A stretch of DNA of 40,750 nt, taken from contig SVRJ01000019.1 in NCBI GenBank assembly GCA_015064885.1, positions 1 through 40,750 on the forward strand. The letters are read 5' to 3'. Both the position numbers and the translations under genes were made by a program. The DNA comes from Oscillospiraceae bacterium (GTDB lineage Bacteria; Bacillota; Clostridia; Oscillospirales; CAG-272). Below are positions 17,014 to 24,427 of this stretch, in pieces (the stretch's first letter is position 1; every line of letters starts with the position of its first letter). The notes beneath the pieces were generated by a model, which saw only the letters and a list, made by a program, of their open reading frames with translations, was not told the DNA's origin and did no database searches.

Positions 17014-18070
17014 ATCCGTATTCCCTTCCTATAGATTCATCCTTTATAAAGGTCTCAACCACCTTAACGAGAGCTTCACAGTCCTTAAGAGAGATCATTT
17101 CCGTAGGTGAGTGCATGAATGCAAGAGGCAAGCCTATATCTACTGTCGGGATACCGTTACCAACAAGCTGGAGCGAAACCGCATTGGTTCCCGTATACGA
17201 GGGAGAAAGAGATATCTGCAGCGGGATCTCGGATGCCTTACATGCCTTCTCAAGCATTCTCGTAAGCCTTCTGTCGGTAGAGGTAGAATAAGTGATAGAC
17301 GGACCCTTGTTCATTTCAACCGTCTCAGTCTTCTTGGTGTCGGGTACTTCGGCGAGATTGACGTCAATTACCATAGCATAATCGGGCATTACGTTATACG
17401 TTCCGGGTGTAACGCCTCCGTGTGCCGAGGTCTCCTCAAAGTTTGAAAGAAGCAGATAAACGTCGCCGTATAACTCTTCTGCGGGAGTATTGGCGATAGC
17501 GTAAGCAGCGCATGCCGCACATGCCTTGTCGTCAAACGACTTTCCGCTCATCTTCATGTTCATAAGCTCCTTGTACACGGGCGCAAAGCCTACGGGTGTA
17601 CCGAGCCTTACAAGTTTTTCGAGGTCCTCCTTCTTATAGCCCGTATCAATATAAAGCGCTTCTATATTCTTGTGCTTGTTTCTGTCGTCGGGGCCGGAAA
17701 GATGTGGGGGCGTTGAAGAAATAACGCCGAATATTTTTTCTTTTCCGTATATACAAACGTCTGATGCCTGAAGAAGAGCGGGATCTATACCGCCTATATT
17801 TGTAACGGTAAGAAAGCCTCCGTCAAGAATATCGGTAACTATCATACCGATCTCATCAAGATGTGCATCGATAAGTATCTTAGCGCGTCTTTCACCGTCA
17901 GCAATAGGTCTTTTACTTCTCTTGATAAAGACTATATTTCCGACTCCGTCCCTGTAGGACTCATCAAAGTGTTCTCCTATAAGACTTTCTACCTCGCCGA
18001 CGTTTCTGAGACCGAAGCCGGATATTGTCATTACGGAAGAAAGCGAATAGATAAGTTCTTTAAGTTCCAT
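17003..18070 (-). CDS. M42 family metallopeptidase, paralogue C
   Basis: This 355-residue M42 protein is first of the three. The start at 18070 follows AGAGGAAAT; an upstream in-frame start 11 codons earlier has no ribosome binding site. Ligand motifs are DAHLDEIG, SFDDKACAA, NFEETSAHG, VIDVNLAEV and FMHSPTE, so the metal sites appear complete. It is the most divergent copy, with a Gly-Val-Thr-Pro-Gly stretch after the Glu-Glu motif. It lies 22 nt after murD. Three different M42 subunits from one mRNA could make mixed TET particles with broader specificity, as known for archaeal TETs. That is inference. Confidence 0.88.
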   Translation of the reverse strand: MELKELIYSLSSVMTISGFGLRNVGEVESLIGEHFDESYRDGVGNIVFIKRSKRPIADGERRAKILIDAHLDEIGMIVTDILDGGFLTVTNIGGIDPALLQASDVCIYGKEKIFGVISSTPPHLSGPDDRNKHKNIEALYIDTGYKKEDLEKLVRLGTPVGFAPVYKELMNMKMSGKSFDDKACAACAAYAIANTPAEELYGDVYLLLSNFEETSAHGGVTPGTYNVMPDYAMVIDVNLAEVPDTKKTETVEMNKGPSITYSTSTDRRLTRMLEKACKASEIPLQISLSPSYTGTNAVSLQLVGNGIPTVDIGLPLAFMHSPTEMISLKDCEALVKVVETFIKDESIGREYGYEE

Positions 18071-18092
18071 AATATTTCCTCTTTCATGTATA

Positions 18093-19505
18093 TTAAAATT
18101 CATTTACTATCTTTTTGAAGGTATTTCCGCGAACCTCAAAGTTCGGAAAGGCATCGAAGCTTGCGCAGGCAGGTGACAAAAGAACGGTATCTCCGCTTTC
18201 CGCAATTTCTTTCGCCTTCAGAACGGCGTTATAAAAATCCGGCTCGGTATACACTCTGAGGTCTTTATCCGAAAAGTCTTCAGAGGATTTAAGTGCTTGC
18301 AGTATCTTATTGCGCGTAGCGCCTGTAAGCACGACAGCCTTTGCCCGGTCTATAAGTGCTTTCGCAAGCGGTTCGAACGGAATATTCTTATCATATCCTC
18401 CACATATAACGATCGGCTTTTCCTTAAGAGCTGAAAGCGCGGCCGCCGTTCTCGTAGGACTGGAGTCTATAGAACTGTTATAGTACTTTACGTTATCGAG
18501 CTCCCGCACAAACTCAAGTCTGTGCTCAACTCCTCCGAAGCTTTTCGCTACCTTAAGAACGGTTTCGCACGATACAAAACCAAAAGACGCGGATATAGCC
18601 GCCATATAATTTTCAACGTTATGAGCTCCGGGAAGCTTTATGTCCGAAACGTTGACTATAGCTTGCTTGCCGGTGCTTGAGCTATAATACATAACTCCGT
18701 CGATCACCTCTATTACCGAGCGTCCGTTTCTGCATTCATCAGGTATGTTTTTATACGAGAAGAAATCCGTATCATTTGGGAACGAGAGGCCGTAGGTTCG
18801 AGTCCTGTCGTCAAACGCATTTACAGTAAGCTTCTCAACGGTTTCACCTGCGAAAATATTTGCCTTGGCTTCCGCATACTCCTCCATATCGGTATGCCAG
18901 TTGAGATGATTCGGAGTGATATTTGTTATTACCGCGCGTCTTATACGGGCATTCTTCATAGTCTGCAGCTGGAAGCTGGAAAGCTCTATTACCGCAAAAT
19001 CATTTTCTGTCATTTCTTCAACGAGCGGCAGAAGAGGTCTTCCGATATTTCCTCCGACGTATACTCTTCTGTCGGTATTCTTGAATTCCTCCTCGAGAAG
19101 CTTATAGGTAAGTGTTGTTGTAGTAGTCTTTCCGTCGCTCCCCGTTATGGCTATAACGTAAGCCTTTGTAAGCGAAAGGAAATACTCCATCTCGCTTGTA
19201 AGTAACGCTCCTCTCTCAAGCGCCTTCCCTATGTCACCCATGTCCGGACGTATTCCGGGTGAGCGGAAAATGACATCCTCATAAATATCCGACAGATAAT
19301 TCTCTCCGAGAATAAAGTTGACGCCGGCTTCCTTCATGCGGATATAATCCTCCCCGAGTGCCGATGCGTCCTTTGCGTCGCGAACGTTTATCTTACACCC
19401 CTTCTTAAGAAGATATTCAACAAGGGGGCGGTTCGATATTCCGAATCCGAGAACAGCAACCGTTCCGTGCTTTATTCCGTCTGTTATCTTATTTACAATT
19501 TCCAT
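18093..19505 (-). CDS. murD: UDP-N-acetylmuramoylalanine-D-glutamate ligase
   Basis: This 470-residue Mur ligase adds D-Glu to UDP-MurNAc-L-Ala in the cytosol. The ATP-binding loop is ITGSDGKTTTT (122-130). The N-terminal Rossmann segment GTVAVLGFGISNRP binds UDP, FRSPGI follows, then VGGNIGRPL, NITPNHLNWH, HNVENYMAA and the C-terminal ICGGYDKNIPFEPL and LSPACASFDAFPNFEVRG, all typical of MurD. The ATG at 19505 matches family starts, although its nearest GGAG is 14 nt away, longer than usual. It heads a seven-gene operon that is otherwise not cell-wall related. No mraY, murG or ftsW is adjacent, so it is outside the usual dcw cluster. Confidence 0.95.
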   Translation of the reverse strand: MEIVNKITDGIKHGTVAVLGFGISNRPLVEYLLKKGCKINVRDAKDASALGEDYIRMKEAGVNFILGENYLSDIYEDVIFRSPGIRPDMGDIGKALERGALLTSEMEYFLSLTKAYVIAITGSDGKTTTTTLTYKLLEEEFKNTDRRVYVGGNIGRPLLPLVEEMTENDFAVIELSSFQLQTMKNARIRRAVITNITPNHLNWHTDMEEYAEAKANIFAGETVEKLTVNAFDDRTRTYGLSFPNDTDFFSYKNIPDECRNGRSVIEVIDGVMYYSSSTGKQAIVNVSDIKLPGAHNVENYMAAISASFGFVSCETVLKVAKSFGGVEHRLEFVRELDNVKYYNSSIDSSPTRTAAALSALKEKPIVICGGYDKNIPFEPLAKALIDRAKAVVLTGATRNKILQALKSSEDFSDKDLRVYTEPDFYNAVLKAKEIAESGDTVLLSPACASFDAFPNFEVRGNTFKKIVNEF

Positions 19506-19548
19506 AAAACAAACCAATTCTCCGATCAAAATAAATAAGCTAATATAT

Positions 19549-19577
19549 ATTATACATCATTTAAAACAAAATTGCAA
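19549..19577 (-). promoter_or_regulatory. promoter of the murD operon
   Basis: On the minus strand TTGCAA (19572-19577) and TATAAT (19549-19554) are 17 nt apart. It is the only clear promoter for the seven genes down to 11946. Confidence 0.8.
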
Positions 19578-19674
19578 CCGAAAAACGCTTATATTAAAAA
19601 ATATTTTACCTTATGTAAGCATAAAAATACATATTAATAGGCTTTGTCCAAAGTGCTAAATTTTGAAATACCCC

Positions 19675-19703
19675 TTTTCAAAATCGATTTTTTGTGGTAT
19701 AAT
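19675..19703 (+). promoter_or_regulatory. promoter of the topoisomerase B-subunit gene
   Basis: TTTTCA (19675-19680) and TATAAT (19698-19703) are 17 nt apart, with TGG directly before the -10 as an extended element. It is divergent from the murD promoter 98 nt away. Confidence 0.75.
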
Positions 19704-19734
19704 ATATAGGTGAAGATAAAAACACGGAGGTTTT

Positions 19735-21741
19735 ATGATGGCGGCAAAGAAAAACGCAGAATACAACGATCAGAGTATTATAGCTCTGAAGGGTCCTGAC
19801 AGAATACGAAAGAGACCCGCCGCAATTCTCGGCTCAGACGGTCTTGAGGGCTGTCAGCACGCTTTTTTCGAAATACTTTCAAACTCTGTTGACGAAGCCA
19901 AAGAGGGCTTCGGAGATGAAATAAAGGTTACCGTATACAAGGATATGGTCATACAGGTTGAGGACAGTGGACGCGGTGTTCCGATGAACTATAACGAAAA
20001 AGAAGGAAGGTTTAACTGGGACCTTATCTTCTGCGAACTGTATGCGGGAGGTAAATACCTCAACAACGACGGAGGAAACTATCAGTTTGCTCTCGGACTT
20101 AACGGACTCGGTGCCTGCGCTACTCAGTGCTCCTCAGAGTTTATGACGGTAAAATCGTATGACGGAAAAAATCTTTCCCAAATGGAATTCAAAAAGGGAT
20201 ATCCCGTCGGTGAGCTTTTGGTGCGCCCGATAGAAAAGGGCGAAAAGAAGCGCGGAACAATAATCAGATGGAAGCCCGACTATGACGTTTTCACAGATAT
20301 AAAGATCCCAAGAGCATATTTTCACGAGGTGCTCAAAAGACAGTCTGTAGTAAATCCCGGTACAAGCTTCAAGCTCTATTACGAGGAGGATAACGGAAAA
20401 TTCACGACAGACGTTTACGTTTACGAGAACGGAATTTCCGACTACGTTGCGGAATGTGTAAACGAAAGCAATATCGTTCCGATAACAAGCTTTCACCTTG
20501 ATACAAAGGGTAAGGACAGAGAGGACCAGGCTGAATATAAGCTCAAAGCTGATTTTTCATTCACTTTTTCAAATGAAGTGCAGATGTGCGAATATTATCA
20601 CAACTCAAGCTTCCTCACACACGGGGGATCGTCAGATCTCGCAGTAAAGTCCGCATTTGTTTATGCAATTGATAAGTACATCAAAAACAAAAATCTTTAC
20701 AAGGGTAAAGAAAAGAACAAGGAAAAAAAGATATCATTCCCCGATATACAGGACTCTCTTGTGATCGTAGTAAACAGCTTCTCTACCCTTTCCTCTTATG
20801 AGAACCAGACTAAAAAAGCTATCACCAACCAGTTCATTTACGATGCTATGAACGATTTTTTGAAGGAGCAGCTTGAGATCTATTTTACAGAGCATGATGC
20901 TGAGGCGAGCAAGATAGCCGATCAGGTGCTTATAAACAAGCGAAGCCGCGAGGACGCCGAGGTAACACGTAAGAATATCAAGAAGAAGCTTATGACCGCT
21001 GTAGATACGGCAAACAAGGTCGAAAAATTTGTAAGCTGCCGCTCAAAGGATCCCACAAAGCGTGAGCTTTATATCGTTGAGGGCGATTCTGCTCTTACGT
21101 CTGTAAAGCTGAGCAGAGATGCAGAATACCAGGCGGTGATACCTCTGCGCGGAAAAACGCTAAACTGTCTTAAAACGACATATAATAAGATCTTCGAATC
21201 GGATATAATCGTAGACCTTCTCAGAGTTATCGGTTGCGGTGTAGAGATAGAAAAAGGCGGTAAGGAATCGCTCGGCATGTTCGATATGAGCCGCCTGCAA
21301 TGGTCGAAGATAATTATATGCACCGATGCAGACGAGGACGGATTCCAGATAAGGGTGCTTATGCTCACAATGTTCTACCGTCTGCTTCCCACTCTCATAA
21401 AAGAAGGCAAGATTTTTATTGCCGAATCACCTTTATTTGAGATAACATGCGGAAACGACACGTATTTTGCATACGATGAATCGGAAAAGGCGGAGATACT
21501 TAAAAAGATAGGAAACAAGAAATGCTCAATACAGCGTTCAAAGGGACTCGGTGAAAACGAACCCGAGATGATGTCTCTCACAACAATGAATCCCGAAACG
21601 CGGCGCCTTATCGCCATAAAGGAGACTGATGCCAAAAAGACGCAGGAGATATTCAACATACTTTTGGGCGACGATCTCCCGGCAAGAAAGGAATATATAA
21701 AGGAATTCGGTCATCTTTACATCAACGATATTGAGACCTGA
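19735..21741 (+). CDS. divergent type IIA DNA topoisomerase subunit B (GyrB/ParE-like)
   Basis: This 668-residue protein has the complete GyrB/ParE layout. The GHKL ATPase has EILSN (E46, N50), EDSGRGVP (D77), GLNGLGA (121-127) in place of the usual GLHGVGA, and a conserved QTK (358-360). The toprim domain has IVEGDSA (449-453) and DADEDG (531-536), and the tail has RSKGLGENEP. Core residues are kept, but many consensus positions differ: RKRPAAILG for RKRPGMYIG, and SALTSVKLSRDAEYQA for SAGGSAKQGRDR. It is therefore a divergent paralogue rather than housekeeping GyrB. A second ATG at 19738 has better spacing (7 nt) from GGAGG and may be the true start. No A subunit follows; tRNA-Ser lies directly downstream. 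Confidence 0.88.
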   Translation: MMAAKKNAEYNDQSIIALKGPDRIRKRPAAILGSDGLEGCQHAFFEILSNSVDEAKEGFGDEIKVTVYKDMVIQVEDSGRGVPMNYNEKEGRFNWDLIFCELYAGGKYLNNDGGNYQFALGLNGLGACATQCSSEFMTVKSYDGKNLSQMEFKKGYPVGELLVRPIEKGEKKRGTIIRWKPDYDVFTDIKIPRAYFHEVLKRQSVVNPGTSFKLYYEEDNGKFTTDVYVYENGISDYVAECVNESNIVPITSFHLDTKGKDREDQAEYKLKADFSFTFSNEVQMCEYYHNSSFLTHGGSSDLAVKSAFVYAIDKYIKNKNLYKGKEKNKEKKISFPDIQDSLVIVVNSFSTLSSYENQTKKAITNQFIYDAMNDFLKEQLEIYFTEHDAEASKIADQVLINKRSREDAEVTRKNIKKKLMTAVDTANKVEKFVSCRSKDPTKRELYIVEGDSALTSVKLSRDAEYQAVIPLRGKTLNCLKTTYNKIFESDIIVDLLRVIGCGVEIEKGGKESLGMFDMSRLQWSKIIICTDADEDGFQIRVLMLTMFYRLLPTLIKEGKIFIAESPLFEITCGNDTYFAYDESEKAEILKKIGNKKCSIQRSKGLGENEPEMMSLTTMNPETRRLIAIKETDAKKTQEIFNILLGDDLPARKEYIKEFGHLYINDIET

Positions 21742-21795
21742 TCCGTGTCCTGAATATTTTTTCAAGATTTTTTTTGATTTTTTTCTAAAAAGGTA

Positions 21796-21824
21796 TTGAC
21801 AAACGATTTGATTTGTGGTATAAT
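21796..21824 (+). promoter_or_regulatory. consensus promoter of tRNA-Ser(GGA)
   Basis: TTGACA (21796-21801) and TATAAT (21819-21824) match the sigma-A consensus exactly, with a 17-nt spacer and a TGG extension. The tRNA begins 11 nt after the -10. Confidence 0.92.
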
Positions 21825-21834
21825 ATTCAGGCAC

Positions 21835-21926
21835 GGAGAGATGGCTGAGCTGGTCTAAGGCGCACGACTGGAAATCGTGTGTGCGGTAGTCCCGTACCAT
21901 GAGTTCGAATCTCATTCTCTCCGCCA
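21835..21926 (+). tRNA. tRNA-Ser(GGA)
   Basis: This 92-nt class II tRNA has the acceptor arm GGAGAGA paired with TCTCTCC, discriminator G and an encoded CCA. The anticodon loop CTGGAAA (21868-21874) gives anticodon GGA (21870-21872), reading UCC and UCU. It has a long variable arm typical of tRNA-Ser, and the T loop GTTCGAATC. It is monocistronic, with its own promoter and terminator. Confidence 0.97.
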
Positions 21927-21927
21927 T

Positions 21928-21958
21928 AAAAAAGCCTCGTCTTTGACGAGGCTTTTTT
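21928..21958 (+). terminator. terminator of tRNA-Ser(GGA)
   Basis: AAGCCTCGTC (21932-21941) pairs perfectly with GACGAGGCTT (21945-21954) across a 3-nt loop, followed by a T run. An A run precedes it, so it also works on the other strand. Confidence 0.93.
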
Positions 21959-21982
21959 GTTTCAAAAAACGCATAAAGTTTA

Positions 21983-22011
21983 TTGCATTTTTATTGCCGC
22001 CATGGTATAAT
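21983..22011 (+). promoter_or_regulatory. sigma-A-type promoter upstream of the ECF sigma operon
   Basis: TTGCAT (21983-21988) and TATAAT (22006-22011) are 17 nt apart, with TGG before the -10. It can give basal expression independent of the ECF factor. Confidence 0.75.
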
Positions 22012-22036
22012 CAGATAATATAGTTATCAAAAAAAG

Positions 22037-22062
22037 TGAAACCCGATAAGAAAAAATCCGTC
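22037..22062 (+). promoter_or_regulatory. candidate ECF-type autoregulatory promoter
   Basis: TGAAAC (22037-22042) and CGTC (22059-22062) are separated by exactly 16 nt. This is the classical form recognised by extracytoplasmic-function sigma factors of the sigma-W/X/M kind. It lies 38 nt before the start codon of the ECF sigma gene, where an autoregulatory promoter would be expected. Confidence 0.65.
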
Positions 22063-22099
22063 TTTATCTGTGAAGGACCTTTATCGAAAGGAGATCTCA

Positions 22100-22657
22100 A
22101 TGGAAGATTCAGACATCATAGATCTGTATTTTTTGCGCGATGAAAAAGCAATAAAGGAAACCGACGAAAAATACGGAAAGCGTTTATTATCCTTTTCTAC
22201 AGCAATAACAGAGGATCTGCGCGACGCCGAGGAGTGTGTTAACGATACTTACCTTAAAACGTGGAACAGTATTCCTCCTACAAGACCGGACAACTTTTTT
22301 GCGTTTCTGCTTAAAATAATACGCAATCTTTCTCTCGATGTGTGCGACAGAAAAAACGCGCAAAAGCGCAATGCCGTTCTGGTCGAGTTGTCGGATGAAA
22401 TGAGTGAGACTGTTCCCTCCTATACGATGCCAGACGAGGAAATTCGCGCGGAAGAGCTTGGACGATCTATAGACTCCTTTCTCAGAGCACAAAAAGAAGG
22501 TGTAAGAATAATATTTGTAAAAAGGTACTTTTACACCGAGTCTGTTGCTAAGATCGCATCTGAGTCATCACTTTCAGAGGCTAACGTAAAAAGCATCCTG
22601 TTCAGGACAAGAAAAAAGCTGAAAAAGCATCTCGAAAAGGAGGGATACGATATATGA
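22100..22657 (+). CDS. ECF-type RNA polymerase sigma factor
   Basis: This 185-residue sigma-70-family protein has only the two ECF domains. Region 2 spans about residues 15-85 (AEECVNDTYLKTWNSIPP, then FFAFLLKIIRNLSLD). Region 4 spans about 125-180, ending in a helix-turn-helix (VAKIASESSLSEANVKSILFRTRKKLKKHL). The start at 22100 follows AAAGGAG; a start 10 codons upstream has no such site. It overlaps the next gene by ATGA, the usual coupling of a sigma factor to its membrane anti-sigma factor. Upstream are a sigma-A-type and an ECF-type promoter, which suggests basal plus autoregulated expression. It would direct transcription when released from the membrane partner. Confidence 0.92.
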   Translation: MEDSDIIDLYFLRDEKAIKETDEKYGKRLLSFSTAITEDLRDAEECVNDTYLKTWNSIPPTRPDNFFAFLLKIIRNLSLDVCDRKNAQKRNAVLVELSDEMSETVPSYTMPDEEIRAEELGRSIDSFLRAQKEGVRIIFVKRYFYTESVAKIASESSLSEANVKSILFRTRKKLKKHLEKEGYDI

Positions 22658-24231
22658 ACGAAAAGGATATTATCAAATCGATATCGTATATCGGTGAGGA
22701 CATCATAAACGAGGCTGAGGGAAAAAGAGCCAAAAGCTATTTCATTGCCGTTAGAGAAAAAAGAATGCGCGTCGCATCTATAGCGGCCTCATTTCTTATA
22801 TTCGCGATACTTACACCATTTATATCGTGGCTTTCACATACTGACAAATCAAATACGTACCAAAGCAGTAACGACATACCGTCCTTGAGCATGACCTCAA
22901 CATCGTCATCCGGGGACTCATTCAATATTGCTCCGGGAAGATATGCATTTGAACTTTCTGCCAAATATTCGGATCCCTACAGTGAAAAGAATCAGGATCA
23001 TACTACAACGGGAGAGGTTACTACAAAGAACTCGGTCACCTCATCCTTTCACCACGAAACCACACGTCCGCTTTATACGACCGCGCCCCCGAGTACGAGC
23101 ACACTTTCTCACGATTACTCCTCTGATATAAGTAATGAGGAGCTATATGAAATTCTTACAAGATTCAGTCTTAACGTATTTAAAAACAGTCTCGACCAAA
23201 ACGGAGAAAATATATCGACGGCTCCGCTCGCGGCACTGACGGCTCTCGCAATGACAGCAAACGGAACAAGCGGAGAAACGCTGTTTCAGATAGAAAAAGC
23301 TATAGGCTGTGACGTAGGCACGCTAAACACCGCGCTTTTGTCTTACGGAAAGTATCTCTGTCTTAACGATTCACCTATTAAGCCGGCGATCTCTCTCTGG
23401 ATAAAAAACAATAAAGGACTAACGGTAAGAGAAGATTTTTTAATTGCGAATTCAAACTACTACGGTGCAAAAATATATTCCGCACCGTTTACCGATCTTA
23501 CAAAAAAAGAAATAAACAACTGGTGTGAATACAATACCGGCGGTCTGATCAAAAACATTCTCAGAGAAATAGATCCTTCCTCCGCCATGCTTCTTATCAA
23601 CACTATTTTCTTTGAGGCGGAATGGAAAAATAAATACACAGAAAAAAATATAATTAACGGCTTTTCGTTCAAAAACTATGACGGAAGTATTTCAAATGTC
23701 ACAGCGCTCGAATCACTTGAAAGTATTTATATTTCGAGCGAAAATGCAACCGGCTTTGTAAAAAGCTGCTCTGACAGCAGATTTTCTTTTGCTCTTATAA
23801 CGCCGCATAGCGGAATCGACATATACGAATATGCCGCGGATCTCGGAATCGATACGTGGAATGAACTCTGGGATTCAAGGGAAAACACGGACGTTGCCGT
23901 TGTCTTTCCCGAATTTTCCACCGAATGCGAGACAGATCTCTCGCTAACTATGAGAAGACTTGGAATAGACAATATATTTTCAGATGAAAACGCAGATCTT
24001 TCAAGACTCGGACTCTCAAATGACGGGAATTTGTTTTTGAGTCTCTTCAAACAAAAGACCGCTATCACTGTTGACAGGAACGCAAGCCTTGAGGGAATAA
24101 AAAACAACAGAGGAATAAGTGTTTCAGGCAGTCTTAAAAAAGTGAAAGTATCAAACCCGTTTATATATGCAATAGTGGATAATGATAGCGGCGTGCCTAT
24201 TTTCATAGGTTGCATTGCAGATCTCAAATGA
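22654..24231 (+). CDS. membrane-anchored serpin with anti-sigma-like N terminus
   Basis: This 525-residue protein has three parts. Residues 1-38 are a short cytoplasmic segment (MNEKDIIKSISYIGEDIINEA) of the kind found at the N terminus of many clostridial proteins encoded right after ECF sigma genes. Residues 39-60 form one membrane span. A Ser/Thr-rich linker runs to about 160. Residues 165-525 are a serpin domain: STAPLAALTALAMTANGTSGET, NTIFFEAEWKNKYTE, VVFPEFSTECETDLS, KQKTAITVDRN, and the C-terminal NPFIYAIVDNDSGVPIFIGCI. The serpin would face outside. The reactive-loop hinge, normally small residues such as GTEAAAAT, reads NASLEGIKNN, so classical inhibition is uncertain. The gene overlaps the sigma gene by 4 bases. 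The anti-sigma role is inferred from architecture and position. Confidence 0.88.
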   Translation: MNEKDIIKSISYIGEDIINEAEGKRAKSYFIAVREKRMRVASIAASFLIFAILTPFISWLSHTDKSNTYQSSNDIPSLSMTSTSSSGDSFNIAPGRYAFELSAKYSDPYSEKNQDHTTTGEVTTKNSVTSSFHHETTRPLYTTAPPSTSTLSHDYSSDISNEELYEILTRFSLNVFKNSLDQNGENISTAPLAALTALAMTANGTSGETLFQIEKAIGCDVGTLNTALLSYGKYLCLNDSPIKPAISLWIKNNKGLTVREDFLIANSNYYGAKIYSAPFTDLTKKEINNWCEYNTGGLIKNILREIDPSSAMLLINTIFFEAEWKNKYTEKNIINGFSFKNYDGSISNVTALESLESIYISSENATGFVKSCSDSRFSFALITPHSGIDIYEYAADLGIDTWNELWDSRENTDVAVVFPEFSTECETDLSLTMRRLGIDNIFSDENADLSRLGLSNDGNLFLSLFKQKTAITVDRNASLEGIKNNRGISVSGSLKKVKVSNPFIYAIVDNDSGVPIFIGCIADLK

Positions 24232-24240
24232 AAACGTACA

Positions 24241-24366
24241 AAAAGGAGAATTTTTGTGAGTAACAAATTCGGATACTAAAAATAATGATCTCTTTGACCC
24301 ATATACTTACTACGATCGTTTTATATATTACTCGTTTATAGGATGTACCACCCTTCTCGGATATTA
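24241..24366 (+). pseudogene. possible frameshifted short ORF after the serpin gene
   Basis: AAAAGGAG is followed by GTG at 24256, but that frame stops after seven codons (MSNKFGY). The +1 frame then stays open and reads NNDLFDPYTYYDRFIYYSF and IGCTTLLGYYLTQ up to the terminator, which looks protein-like in composition but has no start codon. One base lost in the 5' part of a short gene would explain this. A chance open frame is also possible. No family is recognised. Apart from this and the terminator, 24232-24424 holds nothing else evident. Confidence 0.3.
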
Positions 24367-24380
24367 TTTAACGCAAAAAC

Positions 24381-24427
24381 ACCCACGGTCTACCAGGTGT
24401 AAAAGTAGACCGTGGGTTCTTTTTTTA
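24381..24427. terminator. bidirectional terminator after the serpin operon
   Basis: ACCCACGGTCTAC (24381-24393) pairs perfectly with GTAGACCGTGGGT (24405-24417) across an 11-nt loop. TCTTTTTTT follows on the plus strand, and a shorter T run follows on the minus strand, so it can end both the serpin and the alpha-galactosidase transcripts. Confidence 0.92.
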
